Source: JBMYTN01 sp049604415 (GTDB lineage: Bacteria; Pseudomonadota; Alphaproteobacteria; Rhodospirillales; Rhodospirillaceae). Taken from it: a stretch of DNA of 53,457 nucleotides. The first letter of the stretch is position 1, and the number at the start of each line of letters is the position of its first letter. Below, one piece after another: positions 16,687 through 25,727 of the stretch. Where the stretch lies: contig JBMYTN010000029.1 of assembly GCA_049604415.1 (NCBI GenBank), positions 1 to 53,457 of the forward strand, given 5' to 3'. The translations under genes and the position numbers were made by a program. Below the pieces are notes generated by a model that did not search any database, was not told the origin of the DNA, and saw nothing but the letters and a program-made list of their open reading frames with translations.

Positions 16687-17448
16687 ATGGCCGATGATAT
16701 TCCCCCGGCAGCCCCGCCGGGCTCCCTGGATGCCCTTTTGCGGCGCGGGGGTGGTGGCGGAGGCGGCTTCCAGCGCAAACCGAAGCTTTCCGCTGCGCAA
16801 GAACCGGCGACCGAAGAGGCTGGTCCCCAGAGCGGGGGAGCGGGATATAACCCAGGTGCGGTTCACCAACCGGCCCTGCGCCGGGTGGTTGCGGATTTGA
16901 TCGTCGAGTTGGACGCTGCCCGTGCTGCCCGCGAGGCCGCCGAAGGCCGGGTCGACTATTTGGCCGGGCTGGCCGAGGGCGATGGCGTGCTCCCGGTGCT
17001 GAACCGCCCGGCATTTTTAAAGATCCTCTCCAGCCGTTTGGAGGGCGCTGAAGCGCATTCCGGTGCTGATCGCGCCCAGCGACTGCCCGGATTGGCCTAT
17101 TTCTATCTGGATAACTTTGAGACTTTGCGCCGCGACCAAGGGCTTGAAGCAGCCTTGGCGGTGTTGTCTAGGGCGGCCATTGGTTTGTTTGAGCTGTGGG
17201 GATTAGGGTTTCCCGCCGGAACCGTGGGTGGGGCGTCGCTTTTGGTGGTGCTCGACCAGCCCGGCCCGCCCTTGGTGCCCCTCCGGTCGGTTTTGGCCAA
17301 AATTGCCGACCGGCCCTTGCGCCGCCGGGGCCAACTCTTGCCCATTCATTTGTCCGGTGTGGCGGTTCAGGCCAGGCCCGGAGAGACCGCCTTGGCGCTG
17401 ATTGCCCGCGCTGAGGCGACCCTCTTGTTGCCGCCGCCTATGCGATGA
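16687..17448 (+). CDS. Degenerate GGDEF-domain protein
   Basis: A 253-aa protein from the ATG at 16687; two earlier in-frame ATGs at 16645 and 16648 are possible. A low-complexity leader (GGGGGGG at about residues 21-27) leads into a short helix (about 68-86). A domain beginning LPVLNRPAFLKIL (102-114) then follows and resembles the start of GGDEF diguanylate cyclase domains. The signature is replaced by GGASL (181-185), so the catalytic acidic residues are missing and no cyclase activity is expected. It could be a c-di-GMP or nucleotide binder or a structural protein. It converges with the DUF465 gene, overlapping by 11 nt. Confidence 0.6.
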   Translation: MADDIPPAAPPGSLDALLRRGGGGGGGFQRKPKLSAAQEPATEEAGPQSGGAGYNPGAVHQPALRRVVADLIVELDAARAAREAAEGRVDYLAGLAEGDGVLPVLNRPAFLKILSSRLEGAEAHSGADRAQRLPGLAYFYLDNFETLRRDQGLEAALAVLSRAAIGLFELWGLGFPAGTVGGASLLVVLDQPGPPLVPLRSVLAKIADRPLRRRGQLLPIHLSGVAVQARPGETALALIARAEATLLLPPPMR

Positions 17449-17644
17449 TGTCGGGCAGCAGAGTGTTTTCCAGCCGCGAGATTTGGTCTTTTAGGCCTAG
17501 CTTGCGCTTTTTCAGCCGCTGCAGCTGGATCATGTCAAAGGGCGGCGTTTCGCCGATCCGCGAGATGGCCGCGTCTAGGTCGCTATGCTCCATACGCAGG
17601 TCTTCGATCTGACGGCGAATGGCGTCCTGATCTTCCTTGGTCAC
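17438..17644 (-). CDS. DUF465 / YdcH-family small protein
   Basis: A 68-aa, almost wholly helical protein with heptad-like spacing. The C-terminal segment LQRLKKRKLGLKDQISRLENTL matches the conserved lysine-rich part of the DUF465/YdcH family common in alphaproteobacteria. Role unknown; the shape suggests a small coiled coil. It is a single gene, read convergently with the degenerate GGDEF gene. Confidence 0.82.
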   Translation of the reverse strand: MTKEDQDAIRRQIEDLRMEHSDLDAAISRIGETPPFDMIQLQRLKKRKLGLKDQISRLENTLLPDIIA

Positions 17645-17921
17645 CGGCAGGGACTCCTCAACAACAGAGAAGAAAAATGGCGGGCAGAACCCACAGACAG
17701 GGGGGAGCGCCCGGACGACCGGGACGGGGCCGGGAGTATAGTGCAGCTTGCAGCCTGAACAAAATTGAAACCCACCGCATTGGACTTGATCCTAAAGAAT
17801 CTTGGGGAATAAAAAGGACTTCCGGGCTGGGGCAGGCCTCAAAGGCTGTTGCGATGTCCGGATGGGGACTCTACCGTGGCGTCTCCAGTTCCCAGACTCT
17901 TGGCCAGCAAGGGGTGATCGC

Positions 17922-19019
17922 ATGGCAACCATTCGGCGGATTGGGGTTCTAACCAGTGGCGGGGATTGTGCCGGGTTGAATGCGGTGATCCGTGCCGTGG
18001 TCCATCGCGCCCGCAAGGCCTATGGCTGGAAGGTTTTGGGGATCCATGATGGGACCCAGGGCTTGATGGATCGGCCCCATCGCTACCGGGAAATGGATTT
18101 GGATACCTTTGTCGGCTTTGATGTGTTGCGAGCGGGCGGCACCTTTCTCGGCACCGTGAACAAAGGCGATCCCTTTGCTTTTCCCATGCCCGATGGCTCG
18201 GTGGAAGACCGGTCCATGGAGTTTGTCGACGGCTTTCACAGCCTTGATCTTGATGGTCTGATCGTGATCGGCGGCGATGGTTCGCTGCGGATCCTTAAGG
18301 CCTTGTGTGACAAGGGTGGCATCGGCATGGTCGGTGTGCCCAAGACCATCGACAATGATGTGCACCAAACCGAATATGCCGTTGGCTTTACCACCGGGGT
18401 CAATGTCGCTACGGAAGCACTCGACCGCCTGCAAGCCACGGCGGCCAGCCATCACCGGGTTATGGTGCTGGAGGTCATGGGCCGGGATGCTGGCCATATC
18501 GCCATGAATGCCGGGATTGCCGGTGGGGCCGATGTGATCTTGGTGCCGGAAATCCCCTATAGCTTGGAAGGGGTGGCGGCGCGCTTGCGTGAGGTCCAGA
18601 GCGAGGGCCGCAGCCATGCCTTGGTGGTGGTTGCCGAGGGCGTGGCCCGACCGGACGGCACGCCGGTGACCAAATCCTATTCGGACAGCCAAACCCGCTA
18701 TGGCGGGGTTGGGTTCTATTTGGCCGATCAAATCTCTGAGCTGACAGACACGGAAACCCGGGTGACGGTGTTGGGCCATGTGCAACGCGGCGGCATGCCT
18801 GCGATGCGGGACCGTTTGCTGGCCTCAGCGTTTGGTGTCCATGCGGTGGATTTGGTGGCCGAAGGCAAATTTGGCCGGATGGTCGCCTGGCAAAATCGGG
18901 GTGTGGTGGATGTGCCCCTAGAGGATGTCTGCATCGGCCCGCGGCCTTTGGATCCCGAGGACACCATTGTGCATGCGGCGCGAGGCCTTGGGATTTATGT
19001 CGGCGAGCCCGGCTCGTAA
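17922..19019 (+). CDS. pfk: 6-phosphofructokinase
   Basis: A 365-aa cytoplasmic glycolytic kinase for fructose 6-phosphate. The start ATG at 17922 has AAGGGG upstream and begins MATIRRIGVLTSGGDCAGLNAVIR, the family N-terminus. GGDGS keeps Gly where pyrophosphate-dependent enzymes have Asp. PKTIDND carries the Lys found in PPi enzymes and in the actinobacterial-type ATP enzymes. This combination points to the ATP-using group III type, with some doubt about the phosphoryl donor. MGRDAGHIA and LGHVQRGG are conserved substrate-binding segments. The last 25 nt overlap the unknown gene on the other strand. Confidence 0.93.
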   Translation: MATIRRIGVLTSGGDCAGLNAVIRAVVHRARKAYGWKVLGIHDGTQGLMDRPHRYREMDLDTFVGFDVLRAGGTFLGTVNKGDPFAFPMPDGSVEDRSMEFVDGFHSLDLDGLIVIGGDGSLRILKALCDKGGIGMVGVPKTIDNDVHQTEYAVGFTTGVNVATEALDRLQATAASHHRVMVLEVMGRDAGHIAMNAGIAGGADVILVPEIPYSLEGVAARLREVQSEGRSHALVVVAEGVARPDGTPVTKSYSDSQTRYGGVGFYLADQISELTDTETRVTVLGHVQRGGMPAMRDRLLASAFGVHAVDLVAEGKFGRMVAWQNRGVVDVPLEDVCIGPRPLDPEDTIVHAARGLGIYVGEPGS

Positions 19020-19300
19020 ATCCTCTTATCGATGGCGGAAAAGATCATGCCATCGGTGATCATCCAGGGCTTTTTCAGAATGGTGATTTCGACGGATTCC
19101 GCCGGGCGGTCATAGTCATAGGCGAATTCAAAACCGCCGCTGGCCACCCCAAGGGAAATCCGGAAACAAAACTGCCCGACATCGCCACCATCAAATTCGA
19201 CATCCGAGGCCCCCATGATCGTGGCCAAGCGCGGCAGGCGCCGTTCCCATGCGGTCCACAAAGCGGGGGTGATGTCGGAGTAGGTTTTGCTGTCGCTCAT
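18995..19300 (-). CDS. Hypothetical protein downstream of cheW
   Basis: A 101-aa protein with no recognised family. It is predicted alpha/beta, acidic, with aromatic patches (ALWTAWERRL, GGFEFAYDYDRP, KPWMITDGMIF), and has no signal peptide or membrane helix. Its ATG overlaps the cheW stop (TGATG), so the two are translated together. The 3' end overlaps the end of pfk on the other strand by 25 nt. Its tie to cheW suggests a chemotaxis-related role, which is only contextual. Confidence 0.7.
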   Translation of the reverse strand: MSDSKTYSDITPALWTAWERRLPRLATIMGASDVEFDGGDVGQFCFRISLGVASGGFEFAYDYDRPAESVEITILKKPWMITDGMIFSAIDKRIYEPGSPT

Positions 19301-19803
19301 CAGCCGGTGTTGAAATTCAGGAAGATATCAACATCCATCACCACCAGCAGTTCTTTGTCCAAGCGGACCACGCCATTGGAAATGCTGCGCCAGCGGGGAT
19401 CCAATGTGCTGGGGTTTGATTCAATGCGGCCAACCGGCAGGGTCAGCACATTGCCGACGCTATCGACCATCAGGCTGTAAAGCTCATTGCCTTGCTCGAC
19501 CGTGACGCACATGACCTGCTTTGCATTGGTTTTGGGCTGCAAACCAAGGCGCTTGCGCATATTGATCACGGTCACGATCCGGCCCCGAAGGTTGATCGCA
19601 CCAGCCACTTCCGGCGGGGCCAAGGGGATTTTGGCGATGCTTTCCGGCACCAAAATATCTTGGACCCGTTCCACCGGCATGCCGAACAGTTGTCCGGCGA
19701 CATAGACGGTCACGAAGACCTGTTCATCTGCGGCCTGAACGGTCCCGGCGGTTTCCACGGCCGAGAGGGCGCGACCCTCATTGGTGGGGGTAAGCTGGTT
19801 CAT
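19300..19803 (-). CDS. cheW: CheW-type chemotaxis coupling protein
   Basis: A 167-aa protein with a 25-residue polar leader. The CheW fold follows: FVTVYVAGQLFGMPVERVQDIL, then IPLAPPEVAGAINLRGRIVTVINMRKRLGL, then MVDSVGNVLTLPVGRIE. CheW links receptors to the CheA kinase through SH3-like subdomains. No cheA, cheR, cheB or receptor gene is in the window, so it is an isolated copy, paired only with the unknown 101-aa gene. Confidence 0.93.
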   Translation of the reverse strand: MNQLTPTNEGRALSAVETAGTVQAADEQVFVTVYVAGQLFGMPVERVQDILVPESIAKIPLAPPEVAGAINLRGRIVTVINMRKRLGLQPKTNAKQVMCVTVEQGNELYSLMVDSVGNVLTLPVGRIESNPSTLDPRWRSISNGVVRLDKELLVVMDVDIFLNFNTG

Positions 19804-19913
19804 TGACGTCTCCCAAGGCGCGCGGCATGGCGACGGGACAATTGAGTTTGTTGGCGGTCTTTATGGCCGTCTTGATTACAGAACAACCCAACTGGTTATA
19901 GACCTGTGCCCGG

Positions 19914-21461
19914 TTAGGACGCAAGAGCGTAGAGAACCCCAGCCAAAACAAGGGTCTGGATCAGCGTATGCATCCCATTCAAGGTCAAACCAAATGACCG
20001 CGCAGAGTGTGGGGCATCCGATGTCGACGCGGTGCGTGCGGAAATCAGGCAGGCTCCGGTAAAGGGCGAGCTGCCTGCCACCAAGTTCCAACTGCCGGTT
20101 AAGGTCAGCACCCACAAAGCTGGAGAGACTCCAAGGGCTTCCGGGCTCGGCAAGGCAGCAGCCAACACAGACACCGACAGCAAGGGGTTGCAGCCAAACT
20201 GGCCCAAGATCACGGTCAGGATCGGAATGACGGCGAGCAACCACGCCGCCGAAAGCTCGGATCCCGCCTGCGCGCCCAAAACCAGGGTGGCGGCCTGGGT
20301 GATGGCGTCCGGGGAGAGGGATTGGCCGATCAGGGTCCCGACCAAGCTACTGCCGGAGACCACAACGACCTCGGCCCGTTGATTGGGAACCCCGGTGGCA
20401 ATATGCCGCCGGAACAGCCCCACCGCATAGGGCAAAGCCGACTGAGTCGCGGTTTGGGCGTGATCAAACCGGGGTTGGATCAGGCACCAGACAAAGGCCG
20501 CCAGCGGGGCGGCGACAAAAGCCCCGACTACCAAGGGTGTGTCGGTTAGGGTGGCAATGGCACCCGCAGCCAGCAGAATAGCGATCAGCAAGGCCAATAA
20601 TGGCAGCGCATCACGCGCGGTGCCGATCGGGTCTTCGACGCTGCCTTCCGATGCCGGAGCCGTGGGGTCGGCTTTGGGCTGGGTCAGGCTGTCGAGCGCC
20701 CAGCCGATGAATAAAGAGACCATGCCCGCCAGCACCAACCAGGGCATAACGGAAATCCAGGACACGGTGCCCAGCGCGGTCAGGACCACGGCGGTGGACA
20801 CGGTCATCGGCGACCAAGTCAGCACGGCGCAAAACGTCCGATGCAGGGCCAGGGCCATGCGTCGACGTCGGAGAGCGGCGCGCTGTCGGACCTCAGGCGG
20901 GACGGTGGGGTCAGTCGAATCGGCTTCGGCGGTGCCTCTTGTTGCCATGGCCCCCAGCAGCGGCAACATGCCGAAATTGAGCAGCAGGGCGAACAAATGG
21001 CCGCCACCGGTCAGCGCGAGATAGCGCCGCCCGGGTCCTCGGGTTGCCATATAGAGGCCGAAGCGGCGGACCAAAAAGGACTGGCTGGCGGCCATGCCCA
21101 ATGTGCCGAAGCAGACAAACAAGGCGGCGACAAATCCAGTGCGCCGGATTGCTTCGCCAAGGGCCGCCTCGTCCGCCGGGCCCAGCAGCATGGCGGCACA
21201 GATCGCGGCAATGATGAGTGCAAACAGGCGGCTGCCCCGGGCCAAACGCGGCCATTCCAGGACCAAATAGCCCAACAGTCCGAAGGCGATTAGGCCCTGC
21301 AAAACCAAAACAGAGGCATGGGTTAAGATTTGGATCAGGGCTGCGGAAACCCCGATGATCAGCAATGCCCCGGCCCAAGGTGAAAAGCGTCCGGTTGTCG
21401 CTCGGGGATCCGGGGACGGAGGCTGGGGTGCGGAGGGCACTGGGGAAGGGGAGCCCGCCAT
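19914..21461 (-). CDS. Polytopic membrane protein, transporter-like
   Basis: A 515-aa protein from the ATG at 21461, 4 nt after the transglutaminase stop. A proline/serine-rich cytosolic leader of about 25 residues precedes about 11-12 hydrophobic helices. There is a central loop with charged residues (PPEVRQRAALRRRRMALALHR) and a conserved-looking NLVAGSSPFTGACLISAR re-entrant-type segment near the end. The two-half layout and the ASQSF/GGGHLFALLLNFG segments resemble ion-transporter-superfamily carriers, but I cannot assign a family. It is the last gene of the transglutaminase operon, suggesting transport of the product or substrate of that system. Confidence 0.75.
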   Translation of the reverse strand: MAGSPSPVPSAPQPPSPDPRATTGRFSPWAGALLIIGVSAALIQILTHASVLVLQGLIAFGLLGYLVLEWPRLARGSRLFALIIAAICAAMLLGPADEAALGEAIRRTGFVAALFVCFGTLGMAASQSFLVRRFGLYMATRGPGRRYLALTGGGHLFALLLNFGMLPLLGAMATRGTAEADSTDPTVPPEVRQRAALRRRRMALALHRTFCAVLTWSPMTVSTAVVLTALGTVSWISVMPWLVLAGMVSLFIGWALDSLTQPKADPTAPASEGSVEDPIGTARDALPLLALLIAILLAAGAIATLTDTPLVVGAFVAAPLAAFVWCLIQPRFDHAQTATQSALPYAVGLFRRHIATGVPNQRAEVVVVSGSSLVGTLIGQSLSPDAITQAATLVLGAQAGSELSAAWLLAVIPILTVILGQFGCNPLLSVSVLAAALPSPEALGVSPALWVLTLTGSWNLVAGSSPFTGACLISARTASTSDAPHSARSFGLTLNGMHTLIQTLVLAGVLYALAS

Positions 21462-21465
21462 GGGA

Positions 21466-22470
21466 TCAAAGCGGCATCGGGGTGACGCTGACGTCCACTT
21501 CAATGGATTGGTCACCACCGCCCAACATCACCCCTTTGATTGGGCTGACATCATCAAAATCCCGGCCCCAGGCCACGGTGATATGCTCCCGGGTGACGAT
21601 CTTGTTGTTGGTCGGGTCGACATCCAGCCAACCGCCATTGGGGATGTTGGGATCGGGAATGAACACCGACAGCCAAGCATGGGAGGCATCGCCGCCTTCC
21701 AAGGTCTCGTCACTGCCGGGCATGCTGGTCAGCACATAGCCGCTGACATAGCGCGCCGCCAAGCCCAAGGAGCGCAAGCAGGCAATCTGCAAATGGGCAA
21801 AATCCTGACACACCCCGGCGCGTTTGCGCATCACTTCCGCCAGCGGTGTCGAGATGGTGGTGGCGGTAGGGTCATAGGAGAAATCCCGATAAATCCGCGC
21901 CGTCAGATCGACCACAGCATCCAGGATCGGGCGTCTAGGCAAAAAGCTCACCTGCGCATAGCTGCGGATTTCCGGCAGGGGCGTCACCAAAGGCGAGGAA
22001 TGCCGGAACTGCACCGCATCAAGAATATCGGCCCCGACCTCCATCCCGATCCGGGCTGCGACCTCTTCCCAGCGCGGACCGGTGGCCGGTCTTGGCACCA
22101 GGGGCGGTGTGATCCGCACCCGGGATTGGGAAATGATCCGACAGGTCTCATAGGGTTCGGACAGGCTGAAAGAGGTGAAGGTGTTGCCAAAAATATCCAG
22201 CCGTTCAGAGCGGTGTTCCGGCAGCGGCGTGGCCATCAATTGGTTGTTCAGGACTTCTTGGGTGCCAAAGCTGCGGGGCCGAAGATGGGCGGAGTGGTGC
22301 GAAACCGTCACCGGCATGGAATAGCGGTAAATGGTTTCATGCTTGACGTCATACACCACCGGATCGGTGCTGCGGCCATAGCCGCTGAGATCCAATTTGG
22401 TCTCAGGGCTTTGGGGGGGCTCCGATGGGCCTGCGGTTCCGGCTGTGGGGGTCGGTGCGACGATGCTCAT
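21466..22470 (-). CDS. Transglutaminase-like cysteine peptidase/amidase
   Basis: A 334-aa cytosolic protein. An N-terminal beta domain (YDVKHETIYRYSMPVTVSHH, residues 40-59) typical of the bacterial transglutaminase N-domain precedes the catalytic core. The triad is C221 (RAGVCQDFAH), H264 (ASHAWL) and D285 (WLDVDPTN). Relatives hydrolyse or form amide bonds; the target here is unknown. The ATG overlaps the stop of the ATP-grasp gene (ATGA). This is the second transglutaminase of the operon, shorter than the DUF2126 fusion. Confidence 0.9.
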   Translation of the reverse strand: MSIVAPTPTAGTAGPSEPPQSPETKLDLSGYGRSTDPVVYDVKHETIYRYSMPVTVSHHSAHLRPRSFGTQEVLNNQLMATPLPEHRSERLDIFGNTFTSFSLSEPYETCRIISQSRVRITPPLVPRPATGPRWEEVAARIGMEVGADILDAVQFRHSSPLVTPLPEIRSYAQVSFLPRRPILDAVVDLTARIYRDFSYDPTATTISTPLAEVMRKRAGVCQDFAHLQIACLRSLGLAARYVSGYVLTSMPGSDETLEGGDASHAWLSVFIPDPNIPNGGWLDVDPTNNKIVTREHITVAWGRDFDDVSPIKGVMLGGGDQSIEVDVSVTPMPL

Positions 22471-25400
22471 GAGGGGGACTCCACAACGGGTCCGGATGTC
22501 GTCTGCGCCGGGGTTCCTTGCGCTTCGAGCAGGTCAGGATCCAGCCCGTCTTGCTCATCGGCTGAGTCGCTGCGCGAGCCCTCCGCTTTTGCCTCGGACC
22601 CGCTGCGTGCCAAGGCCGCTTCTGCTTCCGGGGCCAGTTCGGCCAGACCGGCTTCCTCCGGCGAGGTCGTCTCTTCCGGACCGTCCTCCTCTTCTGGGTC
22701 GGCAACGGGAAGGATAGGGGTTTTTTCCTGTTCTGCGGCCTCGTCGGTCACCGCCAGCAAGTCTGGATGCAAAGTGTAGTCGGTGCGCCGCTCCACCGCA
22801 TGGGCGAAATAGCGCAAAGACAGGATCTCAGACAGCTCAATCAAGCCGCCGCGCAGCTCGGCCAAAAAGTCGCCGAGATAGCGCTTGCCATTGTCCTCGC
22901 TCTCCCGGGACAGGCTCAGCGGGTCAACGGTTTGGACTTGGGCCACCAGGGCGACCATGCGCCGCTGTTCCTCCGTGCGCAGATCGAAGGCCTGATCGGT
23001 GGCCAGACTGTCCACATGCCCGGCCATGCGCACCAGTTGGTAGGCCAAGGCGCGCGGATTGCTTTCGTCAAACAACAGCACGTCAAGAACCGGCAAATAG
23101 CTGGGCAGGGCGTGGTAGCGCGACCGATAGGTCATGGCGCTGTCGGCAATATCTAGGATCACATCCAGGATCGGTCCGATTTCAGCGTCGGACTCCACAG
23201 CCAAAATGGCGCTGGAGAGGTCAATCACATGCAAGGCGCGCTCAACCCGGCGGCCCATATCCAGGAAGCGCCATCCCATGCCTCGGGTCATGTTCTCCAG
23301 CCCAAGGCCGTTGATGGCCAACAAACTGATGACCACGTCGTCCAGCGCGCTCTGGAAATTTTCCAGATCCAGTGGCCCTAGGTCCGGCTCTTTGGGCAGG
23401 GACGCAGACGGATCCGTCTTCCGTTGTGCTTCCTCTGAAATGCCTGCAATGGGCGGGATGGAGGCTTGGGCTGGGATGGGGCTTGCCTCTGGCCCGCCGC
23501 CCGTCAGGGCCTCCACATCCAAGGGGATTTGGCCGACGGGCAAATGCAAGGGCGCATCCGGACCGGAGGGCGGGGCCATCGGGGCCATGGGGGCAAGAGC
23601 GGGCGAGTGGAAGGCGCTGTCGGTTTGCGGTGGGCGTTTGGCCCCGCGCAGGGGGCGCATGGGCGGACGGCGCAAACGCTCCGATGCCGCAGACAGCCGG
23701 GAGACCGCGCGCCATGCATCCTGGGACAGCCGGTCCCGGACCTTATCGGCGATGCTGCGCAACACTTTGACCAGCCCGGCCAAGCCAAACGCCTCATCGG
23801 GATTGGCGTTCAAATCCAGCAGATGGGTCATGGCCTTGCGTTGACCTTCGGGTGTGGCGCAATCGGTGCCATGCTCCAAATGCCCAGTGCGGCAGAAATG
23901 CAGCAGGATCGCTTCCAGCTCCGGAGTGCCAAAGCCATTTTCTGCCGCCCAAATGCTAGCCTTGCGCAGCACCCGGGCGAGGTCTTCGCAGCGCTCCGAA
24001 TAGCGCCCAAGCCAATAGGTGTCATCGGCCACACGGGATTGCAGGGCGCGGGCGCCTCGGACCGGGCGCTGCGGGCCGGTGGCCCGAATCAAAGAGATCG
24101 GCTTGACCGGCTCATCCGACAGCACCCAGGTGTCCTTGCTGCCGCTGCCGGTTTGCATGGAAATTGCCCGATGGTCCGGACCCGGGGCGACCAGGGACAA
24201 GCCGCCGGGCATGGCGACATAGCTGCCATCATGGGCGACCAGCTGGATCCGCATCACCATTTGCCGGGGATTGATCCCATGGCGAGACCAGACCGGGACG
24301 CTGGAGAGGTGGAAATTTTCTTGTCCAATATAGTTCCACGGCTCTTGGCGGATTTGCTCGGCGAGGGCTTCCCGATAGCGGATGTCCAAATCACCGCCGC
24401 TGATCATCCCCGCATGGGCGTTGAAGCTAGGTCGGACGATCAGATTTTGCAGATTGGCCAGGACGTGGTCGCGTTCCTGGGGCTGGCCACACCACCAAGT
24501 CGCTACCGAGGGCATGCGCAGATCTTCGCCGAGCAGGCGACGGCAGAGGCTTTCCAGGAAGGGGTTGAGGCCCGGGGCTTCGACGACCCGAGACCCCAGG
24601 GCGTTGGCCATGGTGACATTGCCAGACTGCACCGCTTCCACCAGCCCGGGCACGCCCAAATGGGATTCTCCGCGCAATTCTAAGGGATCGCACCAACTGC
24701 CTTCATTGCGGCGCAGGATCACATCGATCTGCTTCAACCCGTCCAGTGTTTTCAGATAGACCCGGCCGTCGCGGCAAGTCATGTCCTGGCCTTCCACAAG
24801 GGTCAGGCCGAGATAACGCGCCAGATAGACATGTTCATAATGGGTTTCGTTATAGGGACCCGGCGTCCAGAGCACGACCCGGGGGTTTTCAGTTCCCCTT
24901 GGCGACAGGTGGGACAGGGTCTCCCGCACCTTCATAAAAAATGGCGCCAGGCGTCGGACCTGAGACTCCCGGTAAATGTCGGACAGGATCCGCGAGGTGA
25001 TGATCCGGTTTTCCAGGGCATAGCCAACCCCGGCTGGGGCATCGGTCCGATCACTGACCACCCACCAGCGGCCATCCTGGGATCGGGCCAGATCGGCGGC
25101 ATAAAAATGAAGATAAACGCCATCCTTTGGCTTGGCACCGTCGAGAGGCCGCAGGAATCCTGGGTTGGCATAGAGCAGGCTGGCGGGCAGGTGGGATTCA
25201 TTGATTAGGCTGCGTTTGCCATAGAGATCCGCGATGATGCTGTTGAGCAATTGAGCGCGCTGGATCAAGGCGGCCTCTATGTCCGCCCATTCTTCCGAGG
25301 AAACGATCATCGGCAGAGGGTCAAGCGACCAGGGCCGACCAAAGCCTTCCGGATCGCCATAGAGGTTATAGGTCACCCCGTTGTCCCGGATCAGGCGTTC

Positions 25401-25619
25401 TGCGCGCTCCCAGCGTTGCGCCATATCCGAGGGCCCAAGGGCCGTGATCCGGTCCATCAGCGCCACCCAATGGGGGCGCATCTGGTCCTGGCTGGCCATC
25501 ATCTCATCAAAAAAACCCTCGGCGACCGGATATTGTGGGTCCGGTATACCGGGCAACAGCCCCTGACTTGGATCAGTTCCGGAACTCTCGCCGAGGCCAC
25601 CCCCCATTTGCGGGAACAT
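22467..25619 (-). CDS. Circularly permuted ATP-grasp fused to alpha-E domain
   Basis: A 1050-aa two-part protein. Residues about 60-500 match the DUF404/DUF407 circularly permuted ATP-grasp (ERLIRDNGVTYNLYGDPEG, then WTPGPYNETHYEHVYLARYLG, then NVTMANALGSRVVE). From about 530 the helical alpha-E (DUF403) domain follows (RVADDTYWLGRYSERCEDLARVLR), interrupted by a proline/alanine-rich insertion near 660-750. The last 75 or so residues are a Glu/Ala/Ser-rich disordered tail. These domains are usually separate genes; here they are fused. Comparative work has predicted that this family, with transglutaminases, makes or modifies peptides by ATP-dependent amide ligation. Confidence 0.87.
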   Translation of the reverse strand: MFPQMGGGLGESSGTDPSQGLLPGIPDPQYPVAEGFFDEMMASQDQMRPHWVALMDRITALGPSDMAQRWERAERLIRDNGVTYNLYGDPEGFGRPWSLDPLPMIVSSEEWADIEAALIQRAQLLNSIIADLYGKRSLINESHLPASLLYANPGFLRPLDGAKPKDGVYLHFYAADLARSQDGRWWVVSDRTDAPAGVGYALENRIITSRILSDIYRESQVRRLAPFFMKVRETLSHLSPRGTENPRVVLWTPGPYNETHYEHVYLARYLGLTLVEGQDMTCRDGRVYLKTLDGLKQIDVILRRNEGSWCDPLELRGESHLGVPGLVEAVQSGNVTMANALGSRVVEAPGLNPFLESLCRRLLGEDLRMPSVATWWCGQPQERDHVLANLQNLIVRPSFNAHAGMISGGDLDIRYREALAEQIRQEPWNYIGQENFHLSSVPVWSRHGINPRQMVMRIQLVAHDGSYVAMPGGLSLVAPGPDHRAISMQTGSGSKDTWVLSDEPVKPISLIRATGPQRPVRGARALQSRVADDTYWLGRYSERCEDLARVLRKASIWAAENGFGTPELEAILLHFCRTGHLEHGTDCATPEGQRKAMTHLLDLNANPDEAFGLAGLVKVLRSIADKVRDRLSQDAWRAVSRLSAASERLRRPPMRPLRGAKRPPQTDSAFHSPALAPMAPMAPPSGPDAPLHLPVGQIPLDVEALTGGGPEASPIPAQASIPPIAGISEEAQRKTDPSASLPKEPDLGPLDLENFQSALDDVVISLLAINGLGLENMTRGMGWRFLDMGRRVERALHVIDLSSAILAVESDAEIGPILDVILDIADSAMTYRSRYHALPSYLPVLDVLLFDESNPRALAYQLVRMAGHVDSLATDQAFDLRTEEQRRMVALVAQVQTVDPLSLSRESEDNGKRYLGDFLAELRGGLIELSEILSLRYFAHAVERRTDYTLHPDLLAVTDEAAEQEKTPILPVADPEEEDGPEETTSPEEAGLAELAPEAEAALARSGSEAKAEGSRSDSADEQDGLDPDLLEAQGTPAQTTSGPVVESPS

Positions 25620-25706
25620 GATGGAACTCCAGTCCTTTTGGGTGTCGGATCAAACGTAGATTAAAGGTCGTCCGAAGACAGATGGTGGGCTTTCGGCAAG
25701 TCTCAA

Positions 25707-25724
25707 AGCCTGTTGTCACAGGCT
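25707..25724. other. Hairpin between the DUF2126 and ATP-grasp genes
   Basis: AGCCTG (25707-25712) and CAGGCT (25719-25724) form a perfect stem with a 6-nt loop in the 108-nt gap between the two genes. It lies just after the DUF2126 stop (minus strand). Little T-run follows, so it may be a partial terminator or an mRNA-stability element. Confidence 0.35.
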
Positions 25725-25727
25725 CCT

